Of a stretch of 64,000 nt of DNA, positions 1-8,692 are shown piece after piece (position 1 is the stretch's first letter; each line of letters opens with the position of its first letter). A model generated the notes under the pieces. That model was not told where the DNA came from. It did no database searches and worked only from the letters and a program-made list of their open reading frames with translations. Position numbers and translations under genes: made by a program. This DNA comes from HGM04593 sp045591315 (lineage in GTDB: Bacteria; Bacteroidota; Bacteroidia; Bacteroidales; Bacteroidaceae): assembly GCA_045591315.1 (NCBI GenBank), contig JAZNSN010000004.1, forward strand, positions 20,222 to 84,221. Reading direction: 5' to 3'.

Positions 1-238
1 GATGCTTCACTTCTTTCTCTAAGCTGTCTATCATTGTCTCAAGCCTATCTTCAAAGCCTTCGGGGATCTCAACAGATATTTCATCGTCACATAGCGCAAG
101 GAGAGCCTCTTTCTCCTTGCGGAGTTCGTCCGGGACATCGTTTTCACGAAGATAGCGGCATAGTTCACGCTCTTCTTCTATGCTTAGCGACGCATCGAAG
201 AAACGCTCTATCATACTTTCAATATAATTGATATCCAT
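1..238 (-). CDS. Partial gene downstream of an ECF sigma factor, unknown function
   Basis: An open frame starts with ATG at 238 and runs off the left edge. It gives 79 residues beginning MDINYIESMIERFFDASLSI, acidic and predicted helical. It starts 11 bases after the sigma factor stop, so the two are probably co-transcribed. Short acidic proteins of this N-terminal type commonly follow ECF sigma factors in Bacteroidetes and may act as regulatory partners, but nothing visible here proves an anti-sigma role and no membrane segment lies in the part seen. The C-terminus is outside the window. Confidence 0.6.
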   Translation of the reverse strand, partial: MDINYIESMIERFFDASLSIEEERELCRYLRENDVPDELRKEKEALLALCDDEISVEIPEGFEDRLETMIDSLEKEVKH

Positions 239-249
239 AATCTAACCCC

Positions 250-777
250 TTATAAAACATTGTTATAATAATCTCTGAACTGTTTTCTTATACGTGAGAC
301 TATTACTCTCACATTTACGGCCGACAAACCGGTGATTTCCTCTATCTCCTCGTAACTGCAACCGTTGATTCTCATCTGAACTATCTTGCGTTGAAGCTCC
401 GGAACCGAACCCAGGAACAGCTCAATGCACTGCCTCGTTTCCGAAACTTCAACATCCGGCGGTGCTGTATCGGGAATTTCATCTATCGGGACATGCTCCT
501 CATCCCTGACCTTAAGTTGCCTTATACGGTCAATGCAGATATTCCTCAGCAGAGTGTAGCAATAATTCTCCGGTGAAACAATCCTGACAAGTTCACCGCG
601 TCGCTCCCACAAACGTAGATAAAGATTCTGTACAGCATCCTCAGCATCGAACCTGTCGCAAAGCAATCTGAATGCTTCGCGGAACAAGGCCCGTTGCAAT
701 GGTAGGAACTTTCTTTTGAATTCTGCGTGTGTCAATTTATACTGTGTTTGCTGTCTCTTCACTCTAAAGACGAACAA
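250..777 (-). CDS. ECF-type RNA polymerase sigma factor
   Basis: This 175-residue protein has the two-domain layout of extracytoplasmic-function sigma factors. Region 2 lies at about residues 25-90, with the core-binding signature DAEDAVQNLYLRLWERR. Region 4 lies at about 115-170, with a helix-turn-helix around CSYEEIEEITGLSAVNVRVI. It should direct RNA polymerase to a small regulon. The length is normal for the family. The start at 777 is the only upstream ATG in frame; the first 15 or so residues are basic and not conserved, so a later start is possible. The following gene (stop-to-start gap 11) may be a regulatory partner. Target genes cannot be inferred from this window. Confidence 0.88.
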   Translation of the reverse strand: MFVFRVKRQQTQYKLTHAEFKRKFLPLQRALFREAFRLLCDRFDAEDAVQNLYLRLWERRGELVRIVSPENYCYTLLRNICIDRIRQLKVRDEEHVPIDEIPDTAPPDVEVSETRQCIELFLGSVPELQRKIVQMRINGCSYEEIEEITGLSAVNVRVIVSRIRKQFRDYYNNVL

Positions 778-865
778 AAAAGAAAATTGTTACAAACAAA
801 CTGAAAAAAATTAATTATTTCTGTCAATTAATGTAAATGCATAAGACCTCACGAAATTATCCAGT

Positions 866-902
866 AAAAAACGGCAATGGGCTCGCTTTCGGCGAGCCCA
901 TT
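866..902 (-). terminator. Intrinsic terminator of the V-ATPase operon
   Basis: A perfect 11-bp inverted repeat (876-886 with 892-902, 5-base loop) is followed on the minus strand by a run of six T (866-871). It lies 27 bases beyond the stop of the subunit K gene, the last gene of the operon. Confidence 0.88.
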
Positions 903-928
903 TCTGATAAAACATGATTCTGTTTATA

Positions 929-1345
929 TTATACAAGGAATGTTGCAACAAGCGCAAGAATTGCATAGAACTCAGGGAAAGCTGCATAAATCATTGTATT
1001 GGTCTGCACGTCATGTCCCTGTGAGATACCTACGATACCGTTTGCACAAACCTGCCCCTGGCGGATAGCAGAGAAAAGACAGACAATACCTACACCGATA
1101 CCTACACCGAACCAAAGCAAGCCGTTCTCGGCAGCCTTTGAGAAGTGAAGCAGGAATGCCAAGAAACCATAAAGTCCCTGTGTCGCAGGAAGTGCACTGA
1201 GAATCATGTATGCCGATGACTTTGAAGAGTCCTTCTTCAATGCACCTTCTGCTGCATTACCAGCAATTGTTGTACCGTAACAGCTGCCAATACCGGCAAG
1301 TCCCAACATGAGACCCATACCCAAATAACCTAATAATTCGTTCAT
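929..1345 (-). CDS. ntpK: V-type ATP synthase subunit K (membrane rotor proteolipid)
   Basis: This 138-residue, very hydrophobic protein has four predicted membrane helices in two hairpins. The first hairpin carries the LPATQGLYGF motif. The second carries the carboxylate in FPEFYAILALVATFLV, the expected ion-binding glutamate of the rotor c/K ring. The first hairpin has Gln where a second carboxylate could be, as in other bacterial NtpK proteins with one carboxylate per subunit. It assembles into the membrane rotor that couples ion flow to rotation. It is the last gene of the operon, 27 bases after subunit I, and is followed by a strong terminator. Whether H+ or Na+ is translocated cannot be decided by eye. 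Confidence 0.95.
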   Translation of the reverse strand: MNELLGYLGMGLMLGLAGIGSCYGTTIAGNAAEGALKKDSSKSSAYMILSALPATQGLYGFLAFLLHFSKAAENGLLWFGVGIGVGIVCLFSAIRQGQVCANGIVGISQGHDVQTNTMIYAAFPEFYAILALVATFLV

Positions 1346-1372
1346 AGTCTTTAAGTTTTAATATTTATAATT

Positions 1373-3214
1373 TTATTTGTTCTTGAATGGTTTATATTCT
1401 GTACCCTTGCCTTCGTAACCGGCATTCTTGAAGTACTCTACGAAAGTAAGACGGAGAGGATGCACAAATGCACTGAGGCACGACATCGCAATGTTCAGCA
1501 CGTGTCCGAAGACTATTATCAGGCCGAAGCCTACCCAACCGAGCACTGCACCGAAGCCCTCTTTTCCTTCAACAACCATAAGAGCAAGGCTATTGAATGT
1601 CTGTCCTAACATACCTCCGGCAAGTCCGAGGGCGAAGAGACGGATATATGAGAGTATATCTCCCAACAGGCCCGAAGCCATGTTGTATGTATCCCAAAGC
1701 CCGGCACCTATATTCATAAGTACATTGCGGCGGAAGTTGTTGAGTATATATATACCCAAAGCTCCGACAGAGCCAACGACTATCAATGCCAATTTGGAAG
1801 CTTCGGCCGGTATTATACTCATGAACGACAACGTTCCTATTACAGCTCCACCGACAACAACAAGCCACCAGCCCCATGCGCTCAACGACTCCTTGATTCC
1901 GAAGAACACCGTACTGTTTATAGCCTTTACTGTCATTGCAATTGATATGTGCACAATACCTATCGCTAGCGCTATCAGCATCTGTACATTGTATGTCGAG
2001 CCGAACAGTTCTACGTCGCCGGCAACTATATACCGTTTTAGCGACTGAGGAATATCGGAATCCATAAGGCTTATGCCGAAGAATGTACCGAACAATGCTC
2101 CGAGGAACGTAGTGAATATACCGAGAGTAATAACCAGGTTCATCATGCCTGCGAACTCGCTCTTCATCTTCTTCTTGAGGAAGAATCCGAGCAGTATGAG
2201 TACAAGGCCGTATCCGGCATCGCCCATACAGAACGCAAAGAACAATGAGAAGAACGGAGCCACAATAGGTGTCGGGTCAAAATCTGTTCTGCCCGGCATT
2301 CCGTACATCCTGGTCAGAACCTCATACATGCGTGTGAATGCATTGTTCTTCAGCTTGACAGGAGCGTCATCGCCACGACGTGCTGCCCTGAGTTCATAGA
2401 ATGCACCTGTAGAATCAAGCATCGCCTTCAGTTCCTCAACATTATCTTCAGGTACCCAGCCTTCAAGCATTATCAGCTTGTCTCCCGAAACCTTTTCACC
2501 GCCAAGAGCAACCTTTGAGAACTCAACCTCATGCATCAATGCCTCATGAGCCTGACGCAGAGTGTTCACGTTGTTTGCAGCAATCTCCTTCAATCCGTTA
2601 ACGAATTCTTCGATACGCCCGTTAATGCGTTCTTTCTCGGCAACAAGTGCCGACAATGAAGCATCGGGAAGCTTTGCGGTCTCAGCGTCTATTTCAAACT
2701 GAGTTCCAACCGGCGTAACGGTTACAAAATAAAGGCGTGACTGATTTTCAGCAACCGTAATAGCGTTGTAGTCCTGTTCCCACTCCTTATTGAAGTTCCT
2801 TGTAGCTGTAACAAAGAAGTCTATGGCATATCCGGCCTTTTCGAGCTTTTCTATTGCAGAGAAATCAAAATCACCCCATGGCTCTATCGCCACGATATCC
2901 TTTTCTATAGTTTGGAGAAGATTCTTTTCCTGTTCAAGCCTTGCAACAATCGAATCAAAACGCTCAAGCAGCCCTGCTGCTGCCGAAATGTCGCCGGCCG
3001 GTTTGTACTCTTCGGCCCCTGTCTGTTCCAGACGTTTTATGGCACGTGTATAACGGTTGGCAAGCGCAAGCTGACGTTCAATTTCCGGGTCGCCTACAGC
3101 ACCGTTGCCTCGCTCTACCACATGAACTACCCCAACATCACGGAGACGTTGCAGGAATGCCGTATATTCCTTATGATATACAAGCAGCATAAGTCTGTTC
3201 ATCTTTGCAATCAT
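1373..3214 (-). CDS. ntpI: V-type ATP synthase subunit I (membrane stator)
   Basis: The protein has 613 residues. The N-terminal half (about 1-320) is soluble and rich in predicted coiled coil (RQLALANRYTRAIKRLEQTG). The C-terminal half holds about seven or eight membrane helices, for example PFFSLFFAFCMGDAGYGLVL and the SYIRLFALGLAGGMLG region with the conserved arginine expected to face the rotor carboxylate. It is the stator a-subunit analogue that forms the ion half-channels and anchors the peripheral stalk. The start overlaps the stop of subunit D by 4 bases (ATGA type), indicating translational coupling. Length is typical for the bacterial family. Confidence 0.95.
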   Translation of the reverse strand: MIAKMNRLMLLVYHKEYTAFLQRLRDVGVVHVVERGNGAVGDPEIERQLALANRYTRAIKRLEQTGAEEYKPAGDISAAAGLLERFDSIVARLEQEKNLLQTIEKDIVAIEPWGDFDFSAIEKLEKAGYAIDFFVTATRNFNKEWEQDYNAITVAENQSRLYFVTVTPVGTQFEIDAETAKLPDASLSALVAEKERINGRIEEFVNGLKEIAANNVNTLRQAHEALMHEVEFSKVALGGEKVSGDKLIMLEGWVPEDNVEELKAMLDSTGAFYELRAARRGDDAPVKLKNNAFTRMYEVLTRMYGMPGRTDFDPTPIVAPFFSLFFAFCMGDAGYGLVLILLGFFLKKKMKSEFAGMMNLVITLGIFTTFLGALFGTFFGISLMDSDIPQSLKRYIVAGDVELFGSTYNVQMLIALAIGIVHISIAMTVKAINSTVFFGIKESLSAWGWWLVVVGGAVIGTLSFMSIIPAEASKLALIVVGSVGALGIYILNNFRRNVLMNIGAGLWDTYNMASGLLGDILSYIRLFALGLAGGMLGQTFNSLALMVVEGKEGFGAVLGWVGFGLIIVFGHVLNIAMSCLSAFVHPLRLTFVEYFKNAGYEGKGTEYKPFKNK

Positions 3215-3813
3215 GCCGTCACCTCCTCTCTCTGCTCAAGCAAAGACTTAAGAATCTTCTGTGATGACTTCGACAGATTCTCCTCGTCTTCCATAAAACG
3301 TTTTATCTTACGTATAGCATCCTGATAGCCCGGTATCTGCACCTTCTCAAAAAGGTTCACCTTCTGTGTAGTCTTCTTTCGTGCATTTTCCAGCAGCCAT
3401 AGTTTGCGGTTAAGCAATTCGCGGCGTATTGCCGTCATTGCCATCTCCTTCAGCAGCTCGATTCCATCGGCGAACCATTTAGGAGAGTTGAAAAGGCTGA
3501 ACGGGGCAACAATAAAGCTTGCGTTCTTGAGCTCAGGAACAAGTACACCTGCAACCTTCTTGTCCTCGATGACGAGCTCGCCGGTCTTTACCAGTTCCGG
3601 GTCGAACTCATTCCAAAGGGCAAATAGAGTGCGGTACTTCTCTAGCTGTGCCGCATATGCCTCGTCATGGCTCTCCATCTCCTCCTTGCACCTCTTTACC
3701 TCCATGCGCAACGCACTCTCCTTGCTCTTGATGATAGGAAGAGTACGCACACGCATCTTAAGCTGTTTTTCGAGATGCTGAAGCGATGTCTTGTTATATT
3801 GAAATGCAATCAT
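3211..3813 (-). CDS. ntpD: V-type ATP synthase subunit D (central stalk)
   Basis: This 200-residue protein is almost entirely charged, predicted long antiparallel coiled coil at both ends with a central globular part, as expected for the D subunit that forms the rotating shaft inside the A3B3 head. The conserved C-terminal helix region around TTQKVNLFEKVQIPGYQDAI fits the family. It starts 17 bases after subunit B and its stop overlaps the start of subunit I by 4 bases. No subunit F gene, the usual partner of D, is present in the operon. Confidence 0.93.
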   Translation of the reverse strand: MIAFQYNKTSLQHLEKQLKMRVRTLPIIKSKESALRMEVKRCKEEMESHDEAYAAQLEKYRTLFALWNEFDPELVKTGELVIEDKKVAGVLVPELKNASFIVAPFSLFNSPKWFADGIELLKEMAMTAIRRELLNRKLWLLENARKKTTQKVNLFEKVQIPGYQDAIRKIKRFMEDEENLSKSSQKILKSLLEQREEVTA

Positions 3814-3830
3814 TATGCTTTTCTGCTATT

Positions 3831-5150
3831 TTATCTCACCCAATACTTCTCTATAAACTCTTTGCGGATGTTCACCTCTTCAGGGACGAAGTGCTTTGCA
3901 AAAAGCCTCCATGTCACATCGAGCATCTCCTCGGTATTGAGGTTTACATCGATAGCAAGCAACTGATCGGAATACTCTTTTGCAAATGCAAGCGTACGCT
4001 TGTCGTAATCGGTAAGGTCGAAACCGTTCTCCAGTTTTGTCTTTGCATTTGCAGCATCAGCATAAAGACGCACAGCTGCGTTCATGACCTGAGGATGGTC
4101 CTTACGTGTCTTCTTTCCGGCAACAAGTTGCTTCAAACGTGAAAGTGAACGGAAGGGATCGACAATAACCTTGCCGATGTCGCTGTCACGACGCAAGAAG
4201 AGCTGTCCCTCGGTAATATAACCTGTATTATCGGGAACCGCATGGGTAATGTCACCGCCCGAAAGCGTTGTAACCGCAATGATGGTTATTGAACCGCCGG
4301 AGGGGAACTGCACTGCCTTTTCGTAAATCTTTGCAAGGTCGGAATAGAGCGAACCCGGCATAGAGTCCTTGGATGGAATCTGGTCCATACGGTTCGACAC
4401 GATTGAAAGCGCATCGGCATACATTGTCATATCTGTAAGCAGCACGAGCACCTTCTCGTTTTTCTCCACAGCAAAATACTCTGCAGCAGTCAATGCCATA
4501 TCCGGAATAAGCAAACGTTCTACAGCCGGGTCTTCAGTCGTGTTCATGAACGAAATGATTCGGTCAAGAGCACCGGCATTGGAAAAGAGGTGCTTGAAGT
4601 AGAGATAGTCGTCATTTGTCATACCCATACCTCCAAGAATAATCTTGTCGGTCTCGGCACGCATCGCCACGTTTGCCATAACCTGGTTGTATGGCTGGTC
4701 AGGGTCGGCAAAGAACGGAATCTTCTGTCCTGTCACAAGAGTATTGTTGAGGTCGATACCTGCAATGCCTGTCGCAATAAGCTCGGACGGTTGCTTGCGG
4801 CGCACCGGATTGACCGAAGGACCGCCAATCTCAACCTCAACGCCTTCAACGGCAGGTCCGCCGTCGATAGGGTCACCGTATGCGTTGAAGAAGCGGCCTG
4901 CAAGCTGGTCGCTCACCTTAAGCGACGGAGCCTTTCCCATGAAAACGACTTCGGCATCGGTAGGAATACCGCCGGTACCCTCGAAAACCTGAAGAGTAAC
5001 CTCGTCACCCATAATCTTCACCACCTGAGCAAGCTTTCCATTTACTGTAGCAAGCTCATCGTAGCCTACTCCTGTCGCCTTGAGCGAACATGTAGCCTTA
5101 GTAATGGAATTTATCTTTGTATATATCTTCTGAAATGCTTCTGTAGCCAT
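3831..5150 (-). CDS. ntpB: V-type ATP synthase subunit B (regulatory nucleotide-binding subunit)
   Basis: The protein has 439 residues with the N-terminal beta-barrel (about 1-75), a central RecA-like fold and a helical C-terminal domain. The Walker A motif is degenerate, as expected for the non-catalytic B subunit. Conserved stretches include MNTTEDPAVERLLIPDMALT and VTTLSGGDITHAVPDNTGYI. It alternates with subunit A in the soluble A3B3 head. It lies 11 bases after subunit A and 17 bases before subunit D. Confidence 0.96.
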   Translation of the reverse strand: MATEAFQKIYTKINSITKATCSLKATGVGYDELATVNGKLAQVVKIMGDEVTLQVFEGTGGIPTDAEVVFMGKAPSLKVSDQLAGRFFNAYGDPIDGGPAVEGVEVEIGGPSVNPVRRKQPSELIATGIAGIDLNNTLVTGQKIPFFADPDQPYNQVMANVAMRAETDKIILGGMGMTNDDYLYFKHLFSNAGALDRIISFMNTTEDPAVERLLIPDMALTAAEYFAVEKNEKVLVLLTDMTMYADALSIVSNRMDQIPSKDSMPGSLYSDLAKIYEKAVQFPSGGSITIIAVTTLSGGDITHAVPDNTGYITEGQLFLRRDSDIGKVIVDPFRSLSRLKQLVAGKKTRKDHPQVMNAAVRLYADAANAKTKLENGFDLTDYDKRTLAFAKEYSDQLLAIDVNLNTEEMLDVTWRLFAKHFVPEEVNIRKEFIEKYWVR

Positions 5151-5161
5151 AATTGTAGTTG

Positions 5162-6925
5162 TTATTCGTTAACGACCTGCTTTGTTGCGAGCAAGGCAAG
5201 CAGCTCAGCATAGTATGAACTGTAGGCATCGCCCTTGTACTCTGAATAGTTCATCTGCTTGCAGATATTAATAACCTTCTTGAAGAAATTTGAAACCTCT
5301 TCGAATTCCTCGAACCTATATTCAGAACGGCAGATATCGGTAATCATCCTGAGGATATCCTGCTGACGCTCAAGAGGAGTCACTGCATCAATCTCGTCGA
5401 ATGCATCCTGCTGCAGAACGACAAAGTCAATAAGTTCCGACTTCCAGAATGTAACGTGATATTCAACCGGCACACCGTCGTCACCGAGAATATTTATCTG
5501 CTCGGCAATCTCCTTACCACGAAGAAGCCTTGTCTTGGCCTCGTTCACCATCTCTATCCAGCCTTCACCGATAAGGCCGGTAATATACTTGTCAAATTCG
5601 GGATATTCTATATATTTAGAATAGGAGTCAATAGGATTGACAGCCGGATAACGCTTCTTGTCGGCACGGTCTTGCTCAAGAGCATAGAAACAACGTGCTA
5701 CCTTCTTTGTATTCTCTGTAACAGGCTCTTTCAAGTTACCGCCGGCAGGTGACACCGTACCGATGAAAGTAATAGAACCAGCCTCGCCGTTGTTAAGATA
5801 CACATATCCCGCACGACTGTAGAAGTTGGCAATGATAGATGAAATATCCATCGGGAAGGCATCAGGGCCGGGAAGTTCTTCCATACGGTTCGACATCTCA
5901 CGCAAAGCCTGCGCCCAACGTGATGTAGAGTCGGCCATAAGCAGCACCCTCAATCCCATTGCACGGTAGTACTCGGCAATAGTCATCGCTGTATATACCG
6001 ATGCCTCACGTGCTGCAACCGGCATGTTGGATGTATTGGCGATAATGATTGTACGCTCCATAAGCTTGCGCCCTGTGTGCGGGTCAACAAGCTCCGGGAA
6101 TTCTGTAAAGATTTCTACGACCTCGTTCGCACGCTCACCACATGCAGCAATGATTACGATATCGGCTTCAGCCTGCTTAGAGATAGCATGCTGGAGCACT
6201 GTCTTTCCCGTTCCGAACGGGCCGGGAATAAATCCAGTACCGCCCTCAACAATCGGGTTCATGGTATCTATTGTACGTACACCTGTCTCAAGAAGCTTGA
6301 ACGGACGTGGCTTCTCCTTATAGTCGGTCATTGATACACGTACAGGCCACTTCTGTATCATGTTGAGCGTCTTCTCTTCACCATCGGCATTCGCAATGAC
6401 AGCAATCGTATCGGTTATCTTGTACTCTCCTGCTGCAGCAATTGACTTTACAGTCCACTCGCCCTCGATGCCGAACGGTGCCATTATCTTGAGCGGCTGA
6501 TGATTCTCCTCTACACTTCCTATCCACCCGGCAGCCACAACAGTGTCGCCAGCCTTTACAAGCGGTTCGAAGTGCCATATCTTCTCCTCGTCGAGAGGAT
6601 TGGTATAGTCACCGCGCTTCAAGAACACACCCTCCATCTTGTCAAGATCATTCTGCAAGCCGTCGTAGTTCTTGGAGAGCATGCCCGGTGCAAGAGACAC
6701 CTCAAGCATGTGGCCGGTAAACTCAGCCTCTTCACCAATTCTCAGACGGCGCGTGCTCTCAAAAACCTGAACATAAACTTTGGCACCGTTAATCTTGATA
6801 ACCTCGGCCATCAAGCGGTCGCCACCAGTATTGATGAAGCAAATCTCATTCTGTGCTACCGGGCCATCAACAGCCAACAGCACCATATTTGCTATAACAC
6901 CGGTTACTTTTCCTTTTGTCGCCAT
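5162..6925 (-). CDS. ntpA: V-type ATP synthase subunit A (catalytic)
   Basis: This 587-residue catalytic subunit has a P-loop GPFGTGKT at residues 235-242, the catalytic GERANEV region just after it, and the ADSTSRWAQALREMSNRMEE block characteristic of V/A-type A subunits. The extended non-homologous region between the N-terminal barrel and the P-loop, which distinguishes A subunits from F-type beta, is present at about 110-200. It hydrolyses or makes ATP in the cytoplasmic head. It follows the DUF2764 gene by 14 bases and precedes subunit B by 11, so A and B are tightly linked. Confidence 0.97.
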   Translation of the reverse strand: MATKGKVTGVIANMVLLAVDGPVAQNEICFINTGGDRLMAEVIKINGAKVYVQVFESTRRLRIGEEAEFTGHMLEVSLAPGMLSKNYDGLQNDLDKMEGVFLKRGDYTNPLDEEKIWHFEPLVKAGDTVVAAGWIGSVEENHQPLKIMAPFGIEGEWTVKSIAAAGEYKITDTIAVIANADGEEKTLNMIQKWPVRVSMTDYKEKPRPFKLLETGVRTIDTMNPIVEGGTGFIPGPFGTGKTVLQHAISKQAEADIVIIAACGERANEVVEIFTEFPELVDPHTGRKLMERTIIIANTSNMPVAAREASVYTAMTIAEYYRAMGLRVLLMADSTSRWAQALREMSNRMEELPGPDAFPMDISSIIANFYSRAGYVYLNNGEAGSITFIGTVSPAGGNLKEPVTENTKKVARCFYALEQDRADKKRYPAVNPIDSYSKYIEYPEFDKYITGLIGEGWIEMVNEAKTRLLRGKEIAEQINILGDDGVPVEYHVTFWKSELIDFVVLQQDAFDEIDAVTPLERQQDILRMITDICRSEYRFEEFEEVSNFFKKVINICKQMNYSEYKGDAYSSYYAELLALLATKQVVNE

Positions 6926-6939
6926 ATCTATATTTTTAA

Positions 6940-7782
6940 TTATTTCTTCTCTGATTTTGAAATCTGCGCCGAACCTTTCAGTTCATTCACCATGCTGGTA
7001 TAGCGTTGCATGCCTGTTTCGGCATCCAACGCAGCCCAACGCTCTACAATGCTTATCTTCTGAATGAAGACAAAAAGCCTCTCTATTGTAAAATAATTGA
7101 ACACGGAATTCTCTTCCAGCCACCTCCATCGCATGTCGTCAAGCTGACGTTCACGTTCAAGAAGGTTGCCGTTCTCGTTTATACGTTGCAGTTCTTCGAG
7201 ATATTCCACGCTGTCGGAAAGGCCGAAGTCACGGGCTGCTGATGTACGCAAAGCCTCAGCAATATCATCGTCGCCGACTACTGCATCCGCCACGCTCATC
7301 TTATATTTCCTTGCAGCCATAGCAACGAGAATATTGTTTACATTACGGTTGAAGGCAAACCAACCGGCAATGAACGCATTCGGGCACTGCGATGCATACT
7401 CATAATATCCCGCACTCAAAACATCATCCCAAAGGATTCTGCTCTGTCCCTCTTTTTCGAAATAATTATTAAGAAAACGGTAAATGTATTGCGGAACACC
7501 ATCTATAGGCTTGTCACCCTCCTTAGCCGACGATATTATTTCATGCAATTCCTCAACAGTGTAGCAACCGCACTGCAAAATCCTAGCATTCTCCCCATTG
7601 CGCAACAGCTCAAGAATATTGGCATTGTCACAGGCAAGGAAGAAGAGGTTCATGCACCGGGCATCGGCAGGAGATAAGGAAGGATATATCTCATCCTTGA
7701 ACTGCTGTACCGAGAACTGCAGTTTGCTTCCGTCGAATGCAATTTCGGGCAAACCTGCAATTTGGCAATAATAGTTGCTCAT
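6940..7782 (-). CDS. DUF2764-family protein of the V-ATPase operon
   Basis: This 280-residue soluble, mostly helical protein begins MSNYYCQIAGLPEIAFDG. It matches my recollection of the DUF2764 family, found in Bacteroidetes between the E and A genes of V-type ATPase operons. No membrane segment or known catalytic motif is visible. The stop of subunit E is 3 bases before its start and subunit A follows by 14 bases, so expression is coupled to the ATPase. Its position, and the absence of a recognisable subunit C gene, suggest that it replaces the C-type linker between central stalk and membrane rotor. That is inference. Confidence 0.8.
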   Translation of the reverse strand: MSNYYCQIAGLPEIAFDGSKLQFSVQQFKDEIYPSLSPADARCMNLFFLACDNANILELLRNGENARILQCGCYTVEELHEIISSAKEGDKPIDGVPQYIYRFLNNYFEKEGQSRILWDDVLSAGYYEYASQCPNAFIAGWFAFNRNVNNILVAMAARKYKMSVADAVVGDDDIAEALRTSAARDFGLSDSVEYLEELQRINENGNLLERERQLDDMRWRWLEENSVFNYFTIERLFVFIQKISIVERWAALDAETGMQRYTSMVNELKGSAQISKSEKK

Positions 7783-7785
7783 CGA

Positions 7786-8376
7786 TTAAGAAAATAGTAG
7801 TTCTACCATTTGAGGACGGAGGAAAGCCTTGAAATAGGCTTCGAACTCACCCTCACCGAAATTAACCTTGTACGAACCGTCTGCCGGAGCAATGGAGAAA
7901 GAGGTCTTGATACCGTTCACCTGCTTGATTTCTACGCCTTTGTCAAGAAGCGCCTTTGCATTCTTTGCAAAGTAAGCCTTGAGCTCATCTGCCTCTTGAG
8001 CCGAAATTACAACTGGTTCGTCTGCGCTCCAACGCTCAGCAATCTTAACAAGAAGAGCCTTCATCGTGTCACCGGCAAGAGCCTCCTTGACAGCTGCTTT
8101 GACAATAGTATCTGTAACTATTGTCGCGGCCTCAGACTTCAACGCACCTACAGCCTGCGCTCCGTAAAGCTTGATTTCAGAACGTGTATTCGCATCAAGT
8201 TCACCGGCAGCCTTCTTTGCAGCAGCAACAATAGCCTCTGCCTCAGCCTGCGCATTCTTGATTACATCAGCCGCTTTAGCCTTAGCCTCTTCTACAATAC
8301 GGTCTGCCTCTGCCTGTCCTTTCTCTACGCCCTCGGCATAGATTTTCTCGGTCAATTCTTGAATCTTATTTTCCAT
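7786..8376 (-). CDS. ntpE: V-type ATP synthase subunit E (peripheral stalk)
   Basis: This 196-residue protein has the hallmark of E subunits: a long Ala/Glu/Lys-rich N-terminal helix (about residues 1-90, for example GQAEADRIVEEAKAKAADVI) and a globular C-terminal domain. With subunit I it forms the stator that holds the A3B3 head. It is the first gene of the operon. A separate G/H partner for the peripheral stalk is not encoded here. Confidence 0.92.
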   Translation of the reverse strand: MENKIQELTEKIYAEGVEKGQAEADRIVEEAKAKAADVIKNAQAEAEAIVAAAKKAAGELDANTRSEIKLYGAQAVGALKSEAATIVTDTIVKAAVKEALAGDTMKALLVKIAERWSADEPVVISAQEADELKAYFAKNAKALLDKGVEIKQVNGIKTSFSIAPADGSYKVNFGEGEFEAYFKAFLRPQMVELLFS

Positions 8377-8467
8377 ATATATTATTGTTTATTACTTTCA
8401 ACATTGCAAATTTCAGCATTAATTCCGGGAACACATATTCCAATATCACCCTAAAATTAATAATTTA

Positions 8468-8475
8468 CAAAAGTA
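8468..8475 (-). promoter_or_regulatory. Putative -7 element for the V-ATPase operon
   Basis: On the minus strand the site reads TACTTTTG, matching the Bacteroidetes -7 consensus TAnnTTTG, 91 bases before the subunit E start. No clear TTTG -33 element stands at the right distance, so this is tentative. Confidence 0.4.
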
Positions 8476-8655
8476 GTATTTTTTGCCCAATATTCTTTAT
8501 TTTTAAATTAAAAAAGCATATAACTTTCAATATATTAAAAGCAAATGAATAATCAAAAGAAAAGAACCAGCGAACAAACAACAAGTTAAAGAATAATCAT
8601 ACCGGATTTTAAACTATTTTAACACTAAAACAATCCAGCTAATGCTTCAAAGAGA

Positions 8656-8663
8656 TATATTTG
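8656..8663 (+). promoter_or_regulatory. -7 promoter element of the propeller gene
   Basis: TATATTTG matches the Bacteroidetes TAnnTTTG -7 consensus and sits 29 bases before the ATG at 8693. The -33 region is weak. The leader between it and the ATG is A-rich with no Shine-Dalgarno sequence. Confidence 0.55.
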
Positions 8664-8692
8664 TGAATCAAACATGAAAAAACACTAATAAA

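Larger units (their letters stand above)
8377..8692. other. AT-rich divergent intergenic region
   Basis: This region separates the minus-strand V-ATPase operon from the plus-strand propeller gene. It is very AT-rich and carries a -7-like element for each direction (8468-8475 minus, 8656-8663 plus). I see no further ORF, repeat or RNA in it. Confidence 0.6.

Noticed and set aside
1428..2048. 206-codon plus-strand frame opposite subunit I
   Set aside because: It lies wholly antisense to the well-supported V-ATPase subunit I gene, is low in complexity (Pro/Thr/Ser/Ile-rich) and has no start context; shadow frame.
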